Positions 33,812 to 43,936 of a stretch of DNA of 64,000 nucleotides are shown here, piece after piece. The DNA comes from Streptomyces griseiscabiei (GTDB lineage: Bacteria; Actinomycetota; Actinomycetes; Streptomycetales; Streptomycetaceae). The stretch covers positions 3,224,001-3,288,000 of the forward strand of contig NZ_JAGJBZ010000002.1 in assembly GCF_020010925.1 (NCBI RefSeq), read 5' to 3'. A model generated the notes under the pieces. The model ran no database searches, was not told the DNA's origin, and saw only the letters and a list, made by a program, of their open reading frames with translations. Position 1 is the stretch's first letter; every line of letters begins with the position of its first letter. The translations under genes and the position numbers were made by a program.

Positions 33812-36800
33812 CGCTGCCGTCCCCCTTGTTCTGCTCGCTCCGCCTGTTCTGCCGACCGGTCCTGCCGGTCCTGTTCCGCGCGGTGCGCTGCCGCTGTGCC
33901 TGCTGCCGGGCGCGTGTCAGGGCGCCGCCCGCCGCCGGTGCCGACGCGGGCACCGGCACCTGTACCGGAACCCGGTCGGCCAGATGCCGGGCCAGCGCCC
34001 CCACCGTGGGATGGCTGAACAGGTCCACGACGGTGAGCTCGCAGCCCAGTTCCCGGTTGACCTCGGTCATGACCCGGACCAGCAGCAGGGAGGTGCCCCC
34101 GAGGTCGAAGAAGCTGTCGCCGACACCCACCCGGTCACGGTCCAGGACCCTGCGCCAGACACCGCACAGCGTGTCCTCCAGCGCCCGGCGCCGGTCGGCG
34201 TCCGGGTCGGCGGGCCGGGACACGGAACCGCCGGACGCCGTACCGGAGTTCGCCGTCCCGGCCGTGCGCAGGACCCACCGGTCGCCCGCCCCCGACAGCC
34301 GGGCGCCCTCCTCGGCCGCCCGGTGCAGCGCCCCGAGGTCGGTGCCGTCGCGCAGCGCCACCCGGGCCGCAGGCCGGTGCACCGGCCGCGCCGGGCCGTG
34401 GAGATGGCCGCGCACCCAGGGAGCACCCCGGTCGACACCGATCAGGACGTGCGGCTCGTCCAGCGACCGGGCGAGGTCGAAGGAGCGCAGCGCGGCGGTG
34501 TGCTCCAGGACCCGGTAGCCGCGCGCCTCGGTCAGCGCCCTCAGCCCGTAGCCACGGCTCATGCCGATGTCGTCCCACATGCTCCAGGCCAGACTGTGCG
34601 CGTGCGTCCCGCTCCGGCGCCGCTGATGTACGGCCAACGCGTCGAGGAAGGCGTTGGCGGCGGCGTACGCGCCGGTCATCGAACCGCCGAAGAAGCCGTT
34701 GACCGACGAGAAGGAGAGGAACGACGACGCCGCGCACTCCTCGGCCAGCCGGTGCAGCACCCAGCCGCCGGTGACCTTCGCGTCGAGCGCGGCACGCCAC
34801 CCCGTCAGGTCGTACTCGGCGACGGGCCGCTGGTCGAACGCGCCCGCGAGATGCACCACCCCCGCCAGCGGCACCGACCACGCGGCGGCGGCCTTGTCCA
34901 CCACGGCACGCACCTGCGCGGGATCGGTGATGTCGGCGCACGCGTAGCGCACCTCCCCGCGCTCGCGCAGCCTGCGGTAGGCCTCGACCCGGCGGGCCGT
35001 CTCACCGTCCGTCTCCGCCGGGGAGTCCCCGGGGTGCTCGGGGTGCTCGGGCGGGAGTTCCGTGCGGCCGACCAGCAGCAGCCGGGTGCCCGGTGCCTTG
35101 AGCAGGTGCTCGGCGACGAGGGTGGCCACTCCGCCGAGTCCGCCGCTCACCAGGAGGAAGCCGTCGGCCGTGGCCGGACGCCTGCGGGGCAGTGGGTCGG
35201 GCAGCCGTGTCAGGCGGCGCACCCAGCGCTCACCGTCCCGGTAGGCCACCTCGGCGTCGGTCACCGGGCCGCCCGTCTCGTCGAGGATCAGCCGGGCGGC
35301 TGCCCCAGGGGCGGCGACCGGGAGGTCCAGCCGGCAGGCTCCGAGCCAGGGCAGCTCCTCCCGCAGGCTCTTCAACAGGCCGCCGGCGGCGGCATGGAGG
35401 CAGGACGGCCGGTCCTCCGGCAGCACGTCCTGCGTCCCGCCGGTCACCAGGTGGAGGCTGACCGGGCGGTCCGGGCCGCCGCTCGACGCCAGGGCCCCGG
35501 CCAGACACACCAGGCTGTCGACGCCGTCGCGCTGGGCCTCCCGCAGATCCTCCGCCCGCTCGGGCTCGTCGCCGCCGACGGTGAGCGACCCCAGGTGGAT
35601 CACCGCGTCCACCGGGCGGCCGTCCGCGGCCAGACCCGCGAGCAGCGCCCGATAGTCCTCGGGCCGGTCGACGCGTACCTGATAGCGGGCCATGTCGACG
35701 CGCTTGAACGCGTCGGCCGCGGTGACGACCGTGCACAGCGCGCCGTCGCGCCACAGCCGGCCGGCCACCTCCTCGGCGACCCCGGCGCCCAGCGCGTCCC
35801 GCCCGGCCAGCACCAGCGTGTGCCGCGCCGGGGACACCGTGCCGTGCGGACGCCGTACGCGCTGCCAGACCGGGCGCAGGAACCAGTCCGGTACGGTCGC
35901 CGCGGTGCCCAGCAGCACCTCGGTGCGCCGTACGGTCTCGTCGAACTCGCCCGCCTCGAAGCGGGTGCGCAGCTGGGTCCGCTGGATCTTGCCGATCTCC
36001 GTCTTGGGTATGGTCTCCGGCTCCACCGGCACCAGCTGGGCCGGGGTGATCCCGATCTCCCGGGTCACCTTGCCCCGTACCGTGCGCAGCGCGTCGGCCA
36101 GGTCGGTGCCGGGGAGGACGCGCAGGAAGAGGGCCAGCTCGTCGGTGTCCGCCGCCGGGTCCGGGCGCACCGCGCACGCGGCCGTGAACGACCGCTCCAC
36201 GAACGGCAGTTCCTCCACACAGGCCTCGATCTCGTGGCTGTAGTGGTTCACGCCGTTGACGATGATGACGTCCTTGGCCCGGCCCGTGATGTACAGCTCG
36301 CCGGAGCGCAGGAAGGCCAGGTCACCGGTGTCGAACCAGCCGTCGTCGGTGAACGACTCGGCGTTCTTGGCCGGGTTGTCGTGGTACCCGGAGGTTACCG
36401 AGGTCCCACAAACCTGGAAGTGTCCGACCGTGCCCTCCGGCACGACCTCGCCCCGGTCGTCCACGACCCGCATCGCGAAGCCGGGGTAGGGCAGCCCACA
36501 GCTGACGAACTGGTCCTCGCCCACCGCCGGTTCGGCCGGCAGCACGGCGTCCGTCACCACCGAGCAGGTCTCGGACATCCCCCAGCCGGGGTGCACCACC
36601 GTCGGCGGCAGCCCGAACGGCGCGAGCACCTGCAGGAAACGGCGGACGGTGGCGGCCACCACGACTTCGCCGCAGTTCATCACCATGCGCATCGGCGACA
36701 GATCCCACTCGCGGCCGTCCATCCGGTCCGCGTGCTCCACGGGCAGACCGAAGGCGAAGTTGGGCGCCCAGGTGACGGTGACCCGGTGCCGGTCCGCCAG

Positions 36801-39800
36801 GTCCATCCAGCGCAGCGGGTCCTGGAGCACCCAGGACGTGGGCGCGTGGACCTGACGGCACCCGAGGTACACGTCCCGGAGGTGGAACATCACGACCCCG
36901 GTGACATGGTCGAGGGGGATCCAGTTCAGCGACACGTCGTCCTCGGTCAGGCCGTTGACCTGTGCGGTGGCCGCGGACCGGGTGAGGACGTTGCGGTGGT
37001 TCAGCTCGACGGCCTTGGGCAGGCCGGTGCTGCCGGAGGTCAGCAGCATGAGGATCAGGTCGTCGGGCTCCGCCGGATGCCACTCGGTGTCGGCGGGCCC
37101 GGAGCGCAGCGCGTCCGCCGTGGTCAGCCTGGCCTCCTCCCAGGCACGCCGGCCGGCGAGAGCGCGCAGCCCCTCCTCCTGCGCGGCCGAGGTGATGATC
37201 CAGGGGCGGCCCAGCATCCGCCAGACACCGTCCAGCTTGTTCACCGCCGCCGAGTCCTGCCCGTAGGAGGCCGGGACGGTCAGCGGCACGGTGACGATGC
37301 CGCCCAGAATGCAGCCCCACAGAACGGCGAGGAAGTCCTCGGTGTCGTCGCACTGCAGGATGATCCGGTCGCCGGGGCGCAGCCCCAGCCCGCGCAGCGC
37401 GCCCAGGACCCGGGACGCCTCCTCGGCGAGGCTCGCGTAGCTGCGGCGCACGGTGCCGCCGTCGGCCCGGACATGCACCACCTCGGCGTGCGGTCCGCCC
37501 GCCGCCGCCCGGCGCAGCGCCTCCGCCCAGGTCCGCACGGTCGGCTCGGCCAACGGGGGCCCCTCACTCACCGAGGGAACGGCCGTCCGCCCGGCGGCAC
37601 TCGACTCCGGGCCCGAGGACCCTTCGGCCGCCGTGCCGACCGGTACGGCGGGGCCGGAGGCGGCGGGACCCGCGTGCAGCCGGCCCAGGGGCTCGTCGTC
37701 CTCCTCCAGTTCCACGGTGACGTCGTCCACACCGGGCACCGCCGCCAGCGCCCGCCGCCACCGCTCCGCCTCCTCGGTGCCGATCCTCGGCAACCGTGCC
37801 GCCGCGGCGGTGTCCACGGTCCCGTCCGGGGTGCGGGGCAGGGCGGATACGGCCACGACCCGTGGTGCCCGCCCGCCTGGGGCCGTACGGCCGAGTGCCC
37901 GCTCCGCCTGCCCGGCCGCGTTCGCCCGGGTGGGCACGGCCAGGACGGTCGGCCGCCCGGCGTCGCCGTCCCCCGGGGGCAGCGCCAGGCACTCCCGGAC
38001 GCCCCCCAGCGCGAGCACCGACCGTTCCAGAACCTCCGCGTCGAAGGGCGGTTCGTCCGCCGCCGTGGCCCGGGGCGGCCGGAGGCCGGGGTCGGGCAGT
38101 CCGCTGATCCGTACGTCCGGGTCGGCCGCCACGGCGGCGAGCGTCTCGTGCAGGCCCTCGGCCAGCCGGAGCGCGGTGGCCTCGTCGAAGAGGTCGGTGC
38201 CGTACTCGACGTGGCAGGTCAGCCCGTCGGGCGCCCCGTCGGCGCCCCGGCGCTCCGTGAACTCCACGAACAGGTCGAACTTCGCGGTGCCGGTGGCCGT
38301 GGGATGCAGGGCGGCCTCGTTGCCGCCGAGCCGCAGCACGGCCTCCGTGTTGTTCTGCAGCGCCAGCATCACCTGGAACAGCGGGTGCCGGGCCGCCGTA
38401 CGGGCCGGGTTCAGCTCCTCCACCAGCCGGTCGAACGGCAGGTCCTGATGGTCGTAGGCGGCCAGGTCGAAGGCCCGTACCCGGGCCAGCAGATCGTGGA
38501 ACGCGGGGTCCCCGGAGGTGTCGGTGCGGGTGACGAGGGTGTTGGTGACGACACCGACCACCTCGTCCAGGGCCTCCTCGGACCGTCCCGCGACCGGGGT
38601 GCCGAGCGGGATGTCGGAACCGGCGCCGCAGCGGGTGAGCAGGGCGGCAAGGGCGCTCTGCAGGACCATGAACAGGCTGGCCCCGCCGGTGTCGGCCAGC
38701 CGCAGCAGGGCGCGATGGAGGTCGGCGCCGACACCGACGGTCAGGCCCCGGCCGCGACGGCCGGGCACGGCCGGACGGCCCCGGTCGGCCGGCAGCGGGA
38801 TCTCCTCCGGCAGGCCCGCCAGGGCCTGCCTCCAGAACGCCAGCTGACCGCCCATCGGCGTGGCGGGATCACGGAGCCCGTCGAGCAGCCGCTCCTGCCA
38901 CAGGGTGTAGTCGGCGTACTGGATCAGGGGCGCGTCCCACACGGGCGCCCCGCCGTCCAGACGGGCCGCGTACGCCGCCGAGAGATCCTTGGCGAACGGC
39001 ACCAGCGACCATCCGTCGGCCGCGCTGTGATGCAGGACGAGGACCAGTGCCCGGCTGCCGTCCCGGGGGCCGTACAGCCCCGCCCACAGGGGGATGTCCC
39101 GCGTCAGGTCGAACGGCCGGCGCAGCGCGGCGGCGACCTGCGCCTGCACCTCCCGGGCGGGGCAGTCCACCACCGCCAGCTCCGGGCGCACCGTGCCGGG
39201 CGGGCGGATGTCCTGGTACGGGGTGCCGTCGGCCTGCGGCAGCAGGGTGCGCAGACTCTCGTGCCGGTCGACGACGTCCGCCAGGGCCGCCCGCAGTGCC
39301 TCGTCGACGACCGGGAGGTCCAGCCGTACGACCAGCGGCATGTTGTAGGTCGCGACGGTGGTGTCCACCTGGTTGAGGAACCACATGCCCCGCTGGGCGG
39401 AGGACAGCGCGACACGCTCCCCCCGCTCGGCGGGCGCGAGCGCCGGCCGGACGGGCGCCGCCGGGGCGGACGGGAGCGACAGCCGGGCGGCGATCCGCGC
39501 GGGCGTGGGCCCGGTGAACAGCGTCCGCAGGGACACCTCGGCGCCGGTGACGGTCCGCAGCCTGGTCCGCAGCCGGGAGGCGAGCAGGGACTGACCGCCG
39601 AGGTCGAAGAAGTCGTCGTCCGGACCGACCGCGCCCGCGGGCAGCCCCAGCAGCTCCTCGAAGAGACGGCAGACCGGCGCCTCGGCCCCGGTGGCGTCGC
39701 CGCCCGGTGCCGCGACGTCGGCGGCGGCCAGCGCCCCTCGGTCCGGTGTGCCGTCGGCGGTCAGCGGCAGGGCGTCCGTCACCACACAGGCGGCGGGCAC

Positions 39801-42725
39801 CAGGTGCTCCGGCAGGACCTGGGCCAGCTGCGCGAGCAGCTCCGCACGGGTCGGGCGGCGCCCGGGCCCGGGCACGGCATGCGCGACGAGCACCCGGCCG
39901 CCGCTGTCGCGCAGGTCATGGGCGACCACGGCGGCCCCCGTGACGGCCGGATGCCGCAGGAGCGCGGCCTCGACCTCACCGGGCGCGACGCGGAACCCCC
40001 CGGTCCGCACCTGCTCGTCGGTCCGGCCCACATACTCCAGGCCGCCGTCGGCGCACCGGCGGACGAGGTCACCGGTGCGGTACATCCGCTCGCCCGGAGG
40101 CCCGAAGGGGTCGGGGACGAACCGCTCGTCGCCGGGTTCCGTGCGGGACAGCCGCGCCCCGGCCACGTACAGGTCGCCCACCCAGCCGGGCGGCACCGGC
40201 CGCCGGGCGTGGTCGAGGACGTAGAGCCGGGTGTCCGGCGGCGGGTCGCCCAGGAGACGGCGGCCCTCGGCGAGCTGATCGCCGGTCACCCGCCGGAAGG
40301 CGACGGGCCCCGTGGTCTCGGCGTCGCCGTACAGGGTGACCAGGGCCGGGGCGTCGTCGCCGTACCGCTCGACCCAGGGCCTCAGATCGGCGGGCCGCGG
40401 TGCCTCGGACGTGAGGAGGAGGTGACGCAGTGCCAGGGGAGCGGGGGCGGGCCCGGAGCCACGCGTGCGGGTCTCGTCGGCCCGGACCAGCGCGGGCAGG
40501 GCGGAGGAGGGCTGGGCGAGGACGGTGACGCGCTCCCGGCGCAGCAGGTCGAGCAGCTCGTCGGGCGAGCGGGCGGTGTCGTGGTCCACGACGGCCAGCC
40601 GGCCGCCGTTCAGCAGCGCCCCCCAGACCTCCCGGACGCCGGCCGGGGAGGCGCACGAGTGGAACAGCGCCCATACGTCGTCCGGACCGGAGGGCACCGG
40701 CGCGGCGGTCGCCTCGAAGTGGCCGGTGAGGCCGCCGTGGTCGATGAGCACGGCCTGCGTGCTTCCCGTGGCGTCCGGGGCGTGCAGGACATAGGCCACG
40801 GCATCCGGGGTGAGCGGCGCGCCGCGGTCGGTGTCGCAGAGACGCGCGGCGCAGTGCCCGGCCAGCTCGTCGCGGGTGGCGGGGGTGTCCAGCACGACGG
40901 CCGGGACGTCCGTGCCGGACAGCGCGTCGGCCGTACGCGCATCGGTCAGCAGCAGCGCGGGCCCGGCTGCTTCGGCCCGCGCCCGCAGATGACCCGCGGG
41001 GTGCGCCGGGTCCAGCGGCAGACAGGCGGCGCCGGTCTTCAGCACCGCCAGCTGCCCGGCGACCAGGTCCGTGGAGCGGGGCAGCGCCACGGCCACGGTC
41101 CGGCCGGGGCCCGCCCCGCGCGCGAGCAGCAGCCGCGCCAGCCGGTTGGCGCGGGCGTCGAGGTCCGCGTAGCTCAGGGCGTCGCCGTCGTGGGTGACGG
41201 CCGTCGCCCCGGGAGCGCGGTCGGCCAGGGCCTCGAAGCGCGCGGGCACGGTGGCGTCCGGCGCGGCGGGCACCGGCTCGGGAGTCACATAGGCCGGGTC
41301 GTCACCCGGCAGCAGCAGGTCCGCCCCGGCGACGGTGAGCCCCGGGTCGGCCTCGGCCAGCCGGTCCAGCAGGATCAGGAACCGCTCCAGATGACCGGCG
41401 AGCACCTCCTCGGAGTAGAGCGCCGGGTTGGCGTCGAAGGCGAAGCCCAGACCGGTGCCGTCGGCGCCCGGCCGCACGGTGATCAGCAGGTCGTCGACCG
41501 CGCCGCCCGACAGATGGTGCGGTGTCGCGGGATGGCCGTCGAAACGCAGCCGGTGGGAGAACGGGACCAGATTGACGAGCGGGCCGAACAGCCGCCGGTC
41601 GCCGCCGAGGAGCTTCACCTCCCGGCGGAGGTCCTCGCCCCGGTACTGCTGGTGCCTGCGGAGCGCCCGCAGCTCGACCGTGGCCGCCGCGATCAGCTCG
41701 GCCACGGTGGTGTCCGGCCGCACCGCCAGCCGCAGCGGAAGGTTGTTCGACACCGTGCCCGGGGTCCGCAGGGCGGCGGACCCGAGCCGGCTCATCGTGG
41801 TCACACCGAGGATCACGTCCTCGTGCGCCGTCACCCGGTGCGTGTACAGCGCGACGGCCGCGAGCAGCAGTTCCGTCCGGCTCGCGCCCACCGCGGACGC
41901 GGCGGCCGAGAGCCGTTCGGCGGCCGACGCCGACAGCGCCGCCGTACGCCGCACGAAGGCGGGCGACGGCGGCGCGGTGCCCTCGGCGAGCGAGACGGCC
42001 CCGCGATGACCGGCGAAGCGCCCGGTCCAGTGGGCGCGGTCGCGCTCGTAGCGGTCCGAGGCCCGGTAGGCGGCCTCCTCGTCCAGGAGGGTCCGCACGG
42101 GGGCGAACGCGGTGCCGGGCACCTCCTCCCCGGCGGCGAGAGCGCTGTAGATCTCGGCGGTCCTGCGGAAGACGAGCAGATAGCCGTAGCCGTCGAGAAG
42201 GATGTGATGGGCCCTCATGAACCACAGGTAGCGGTCGTCGGCCGCCTTGAAGAGGGCATGGGTGAACAGCGGGCCCGCGCCCAGCGGTGCGGCGGTGGCG
42301 CGGTCGGCGCGCATCCACTCCTCGGCCGCCGCCGTGGGATCCGGCTCGGCACTCACGTCCCGTGTGTGCAGCACCCGGTCGGCGGCGGGCGTCGGCACAC
42401 AGCGCGGCCCCCCGTCCGTGTCGACGAAGCGCAGCCCGAACGCCTCCGCCTCGGCGACGGTGCGCCGCAGCGCCGCCTCGAACAGGTCCGGGTCGACCGG
42501 GCCGTGGATCTCCAGGTACTCGCCCGTGTTGTAGGCCGGGCTCCCCGGATCGAGCTGCTGCGCGTACCAGATGCCGCTCTGCGCTCCGGTCAGGCCCAGC
42601 GGCGCCGGGTCCCGTACGGCCTTCGGCACGGTGGCTGCGGCCGGGGTGGCGGCCGGCTCGGGAGCGCGCCGCCGCGGCGATACGGAAGCTGTTGATCCGT
42701 CTGCGTCTTGGAGCACGGTAATCAT
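33804..42725 (-). CDS. NRPS, C-A*-T-C-(A remnant)-ANL ligase-KR-T (AntC-like)
   Basis: 2973 residues from ATG 42725 (a GTG at 42716 is better placed after GACGAGG). C1 has intact HHILLDG (near 171). A1 is dead: the Asp that binds the amino group is replaced (FHSCASPAGVREVW), the P-loop reads APDATGSTQAV without Pro-Lys, and the C-terminal Lys is Thr (LTADGTPDRGAL). T1: LGGQSLL. C2: HHSAADG (near 1233). Then a short A-domain remnant (ALPRTPDGTVDTAAA) and a full acyl-AMP-ligase-like domain (about 1710-2265; LLTSGSTGLPKAVEL, GWGMSET, Lys in EIGKIQR), a KR (about 2310-2775; VSGGLGGVA, SFSSVNG, AYAAANAF) and T2 (LGGTSLLL). Overall this is the AntC plan, in which a 2-keto acid is activated and reduced to the hydroxy acid that forms the ester bond. 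Confidence 0.86.
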   Translation of the reverse strand: MITVLQDADGSTASVSPRRRAPEPAATPAAATVPKAVRDPAPLGLTGAQSGIWYAQQLDPGSPAYNTGEYLEIHGPVDPDLFEAALRRTVAEAEAFGLRFVDTDGGPRCVPTPAADRVLHTRDVSAEPDPTAAAEEWMRADRATAAPLGAGPLFTHALFKAADDRYLWFMRAHHILLDGYGYLLVFRRTAEIYSALAAGEEVPGTAFAPVRTLLDEEAAYRASDRYERDRAHWTGRFAGHRGAVSLAEGTAPPSPAFVRRTAALSASAAERLSAAASAVGASRTELLLAAVALYTHRVTAHEDVILGVTTMSRLGSAALRTPGTVSNNLPLRLAVRPDTTVAELIAAATVELRALRRHQQYRGEDLRREVKLLGGDRRLFGPLVNLVPFSHRLRFDGHPATPHHLSGGAVDDLLITVRPGADGTGLGFAFDANPALYSEEVLAGHLERFLILLDRLAEADPGLTVAGADLLLPGDDPAYVTPEPVPAAPDATVPARFEALADRAPGATAVTHDGDALSYADLDARANRLARLLLARGAGPGRTVAVALPRSTDLVAGQLAVLKTGAACLPLDPAHPAGHLRARAEAAGPALLLTDARTADALSGTDVPAVVLDTPATRDELAGHCAARLCDTDRGAPLTPDAVAYVLHAPDATGSTQAVLIDHGGLTGHFEATAAPVPSGPDDVWALFHSCASPAGVREVWGALLNGGRLAVVDHDTARSPDELLDLLRRERVTVLAQPSSALPALVRADETRTRGSGPAPAPLALRHLLLTSEAPRPADLRPWVERYGDDAPALVTLYGDAETTGPVAFRRVTGDQLAEGRRLLGDPPPDTRLYVLDHARRPVPPGWVGDLYVAGARLSRTEPGDERFVPDPFGPPGERMYRTGDLVRRCADGGLEYVGRTDEQVRTGGFRVAPGEVEAALLRHPAVTGAAVVAHDLRDSGGRVLVAHAVPGPGRRPTRAELLAQLAQVLPEHLVPAACVVTDALPLTADGTPDRGALAAADVAAPGGDATGAEAPVCRLFEELLGLPAGAVGPDDDFFDLGGQSLLASRLRTRLRTVTGAEVSLRTLFTGPTPARIAARLSLPSAPAAPVRPALAPAERGERVALSSAQRGMWFLNQVDTTVATYNMPLVVRLDLPVVDEALRAALADVVDRHESLRTLLPQADGTPYQDIRPPGTVRPELAVVDCPAREVQAQVAAALRRPFDLTRDIPLWAGLYGPRDGSRALVLVLHHSAADGWSLVPFAKDLSAAYAARLDGGAPVWDAPLIQYADYTLWQERLLDGLRDPATPMGGQLAFWRQALAGLPEEIPLPADRGRPAVPGRRGRGLTVGVGADLHRALLRLADTGGASLFMVLQSALAALLTRCGAGSDIPLGTPVAGRSEEALDEVVGVVTNTLVTRTDTSGDPAFHDLLARVRAFDLAAYDHQDLPFDRLVEELNPARTAARHPLFQVMLALQNNTEAVLRLGGNEAALHPTATGTAKFDLFVEFTERRGADGAPDGLTCHVEYGTDLFDEATALRLAEGLHETLAAVAADPDVRISGLPDPGLRPPRATAADEPPFDAEVLERSVLALGGVRECLALPPGDGDAGRPTVLAVPTRANAAGQAERALGRTAPGGRAPRVVAVSALPRTPDGTVDTAAAARLPRIGTEEAERWRRALAAVPGVDDVTVELEEDDEPLGRLHAGPAASGPAVPVGTAAEGSSGPESSAAGRTAVPSVSEGPPLAEPTVRTWAEALRRAAAGGPHAEVVHVRADGGTVRRSYASLAEEASRVLGALRGLGLRPGDRIILQCDDTEDFLAVLWGCILGGIVTVPLTVPASYGQDSAAVNKLDGVWRMLGRPWIITSAAQEEGLRALAGRRAWEEARLTTADALRSGPADTEWHPAEPDDLILMLLTSGSTGLPKAVELNHRNVLTRSAATAQVNGLTEDDVSLNWIPLDHVTGVVMFHLRDVYLGCRQVHAPTSWVLQDPLRWMDLADRHRVTVTWAPNFAFGLPVEHADRMDGREWDLSPMRMVMNCGEVVVAATVRRFLQVLAPFGLPPTVVHPGWGMSETCSVVTDAVLPAEPAVGEDQFVSCGLPYPGFAMRVVDDRGEVVPEGTVGHFQVCGTSVTSGYHDNPAKNAESFTDDGWFDTGDLAFLRSGELYITGRAKDVIIVNGVNHYSHEIEACVEELPFVERSFTAACAVRPDPAADTDELALFLRVLPGTDLADALRTVRGKVTREIGITPAQLVPVEPETIPKTEIGKIQRTQLRTRFEAGEFDETVRRTEVLLGTAATVPDWFLRPVWQRVRRPHGTVSPARHTLVLAGRDALGAGVAEEVAGRLWRDGALCTVVTAADAFKRVDMARYQVRVDRPEDYRALLAGLAADGRPVDAVIHLGSLTVGGDEPERAEDLREAQRDGVDSLVCLAGALASSGGPDRPVSLHLVTGGTQDVLPEDRPSCLHAAAGGLLKSLREELPWLGACRLDLPVAAPGAAARLILDETGGPVTDAEVAYRDGERWVRRLTRLPDPLPRRRPATADGFLLVSGGLGGVATLVAEHLLKAPGTRLLLVGRTELPPEHPEHPGDSPAETDGETARRVEAYRRLRERGEVRYACADITDPAQVRAVVDKAAAAWSVPLAGVVHLAGAFDQRPVAEYDLTGWRAALDAKVTGGWVLHRLAEECAASSFLSFSSVNGFFGGSMTGAYAAANAFLDALAVHQRRRSGTHAHSLAWSMWDDIGMSRGYGLRALTEARGYRVLEHTAALRSFDLARSLDEPHVLIGVDRGAPWVRGHLHGPARPVHRPAARVALRDGTDLGALHRAAEEGARLSGAGDRWVLRTAGTANSGTASGGSVSRPADPDADRRRALEDTLCGVWRRVLDRDRVGVGDSFFDLGGTSLLLVRVMTEVNRELGCELTVVDLFSHPTVGALARHLADRVPVQVPVPASAPAAGGALTRARQQAQRQRTARNRTGRTGRQNRRSEQNKGDGSDD

Positions 42726-43228
42726 CCTCGTCAGACAAATGGAGACGAACGGCCTGCGCGGTCTCGCACGCCGTGGAGCGGTGACACGGGGCCCCGGCCG
42801 ATCCGGCCGGGTCGGTTCGGCGGGCGGTGTGCCGCGCACCGGCCCACCTCGCCCGTCGGCGGGTGCGCGGGGCGCGGGCAGCCAGCTTCGGCACCGCGGC
42901 TAGAGCGCCGGTCAAGAACCGGTGCAGGGGCGGGTGGAGGGGGCGGTCCCGGGCGTCGGTGCGGGGGCGACCCGGGTTGCCCCGGGGCACGCGCCCGGCC
43001 GTCTCCAGGCAGGCTCCAGAGCCGTTCGAGCAGGCCCGCGCACGGTGAAGGCGCCTCGCGCGCCGCAGCGGGCACGTGGCGTCGAACCGGCCTCGGACCG
43101 GCCTCGCACCGAGCGGAGGGCATCGCGGACCGGGCCGCCGTGCCTGCCGTACGGACCACCCGTCGCCCGCGGACCCCACACCCCCGACCGACAGCCCGTA
43201 CAGGCGACCGACAGGAGCCATGCCCACC
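42726..43228. promoter_or_regulatory. divergent promoter region of both NRPS operons with SARP-type box
   Basis: 503 bases without a supported gene between leftward and rightward operons. At 42992-43031, read on the minus strand, four heptamer positions in 11-bp register give GCTCGAA-CGGC-TCTGGAG-CCTG-CCTGGAG-ACGG-CCGGGCG; the two central ones differ by one base and match the repeats upstream of antE. The box is about 280 bases from the leftward NRPS start and about 200 bases from the thioesterase start, so it could serve either or both. Confidence 0.6.
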
Positions 43229-43936
43229 ATGACCGTCCCGCTGTTGTGCTTCCCCTTCGCCGGAGCAGGCGCGAGCTTCTTCACCCCCTGGCAGCGCTAC
43301 GACCTCAAGGCCACCCGCGTCCACCCCGTCCAACTCCCGTGCCGGGAACGGCGCCTGGACGATCCGCCCTTCCCGGACGTCCGCACCGCGGTCGAGTCGC
43401 TCGCCGGTGAACTCCTCGCGGACCCGGACCTGGCGGCGGGCCCGGTGGCCCTCTTCGGCCACAGTTTCGGAGCGGTGCTCGCCTACGAGATGGCACGTCA
43501 TCTGCGTGAGGTGAAGGGAACTCCGGTGGCCCATCTCTTCGTCAGCGGCTCGGCCGGCCCCACGACCCGGCGCGAGGCCGGAGCCACCGGCCTCCCGGAC
43601 GACGAATTCCTCGCCCGGGTACGCGAGTTCGCGGGGTACGACCACCCCACCCTCCAGGACCCGGAGCTGCTGGAACTCCTGCTGCCGGCACTCCGCGCCG
43701 ACGTGGAGCTGCACGAGGCGTACGTCCCGGGCGCGGACGGCCCGCTCGACGTGCCCCTGACCTCCCTGCGCGGCCTCGACGACACCCTGGTCTCGGCCGG
43801 GCAGGCACAGGAGTGGGCCACGGTCACCCGGTCCGGGGCCCGTTTCGAGGAACTGCCCGGCGGCCACATGTACCTGACCGAGTACCCGGGGCCGCTGCTC
43901 AAGCTCATCGACGACGAACTCAAGGCGTGGGCATGA
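43229..43936 (+). CDS. type II thioesterase (editing), second copy
   Basis: 235 residues from ATG 43229; an ATG nine bases earlier is only two bases from the AGGAG site. Seen: PLLCFPFAGAGASFF at the start, Ser in LFGHSFGAVLAYEMA, Asp in LRGLDDTLV and His in PGGHMYLTEY. A classic external thioesterase of an NRPS/PKS cluster. It starts a rightward four-gene operon and overlaps the next gene by 4 bases. Two type II thioesterases in one region may correspond to two assembly lines. Confidence 0.87.
   Translation: MTVPLLCFPFAGAGASFFTPWQRYDLKATRVHPVQLPCRERRLDDPPFPDVRTAVESLAGELLADPDLAAGPVALFGHSFGAVLAYEMARHLREVKGTPVAHLFVSGSAGPTTRREAGATGLPDDEFLARVREFAGYDHPTLQDPELLELLLPALRADVELHEAYVPGADGPLDVPLTSLRGLDDTLVSAGQAQEWATVTRSGARFEELPGGHMYLTEYPGPLLKLIDDELKAWA

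Noticed and set aside
33525..42695. Open frame of about 3050 codons on the plus strand opposite the leftward NRPS
   Set aside because: Same antisense effect; the minus strand encodes recognisable C, A, T and KR domains with correct motifs.
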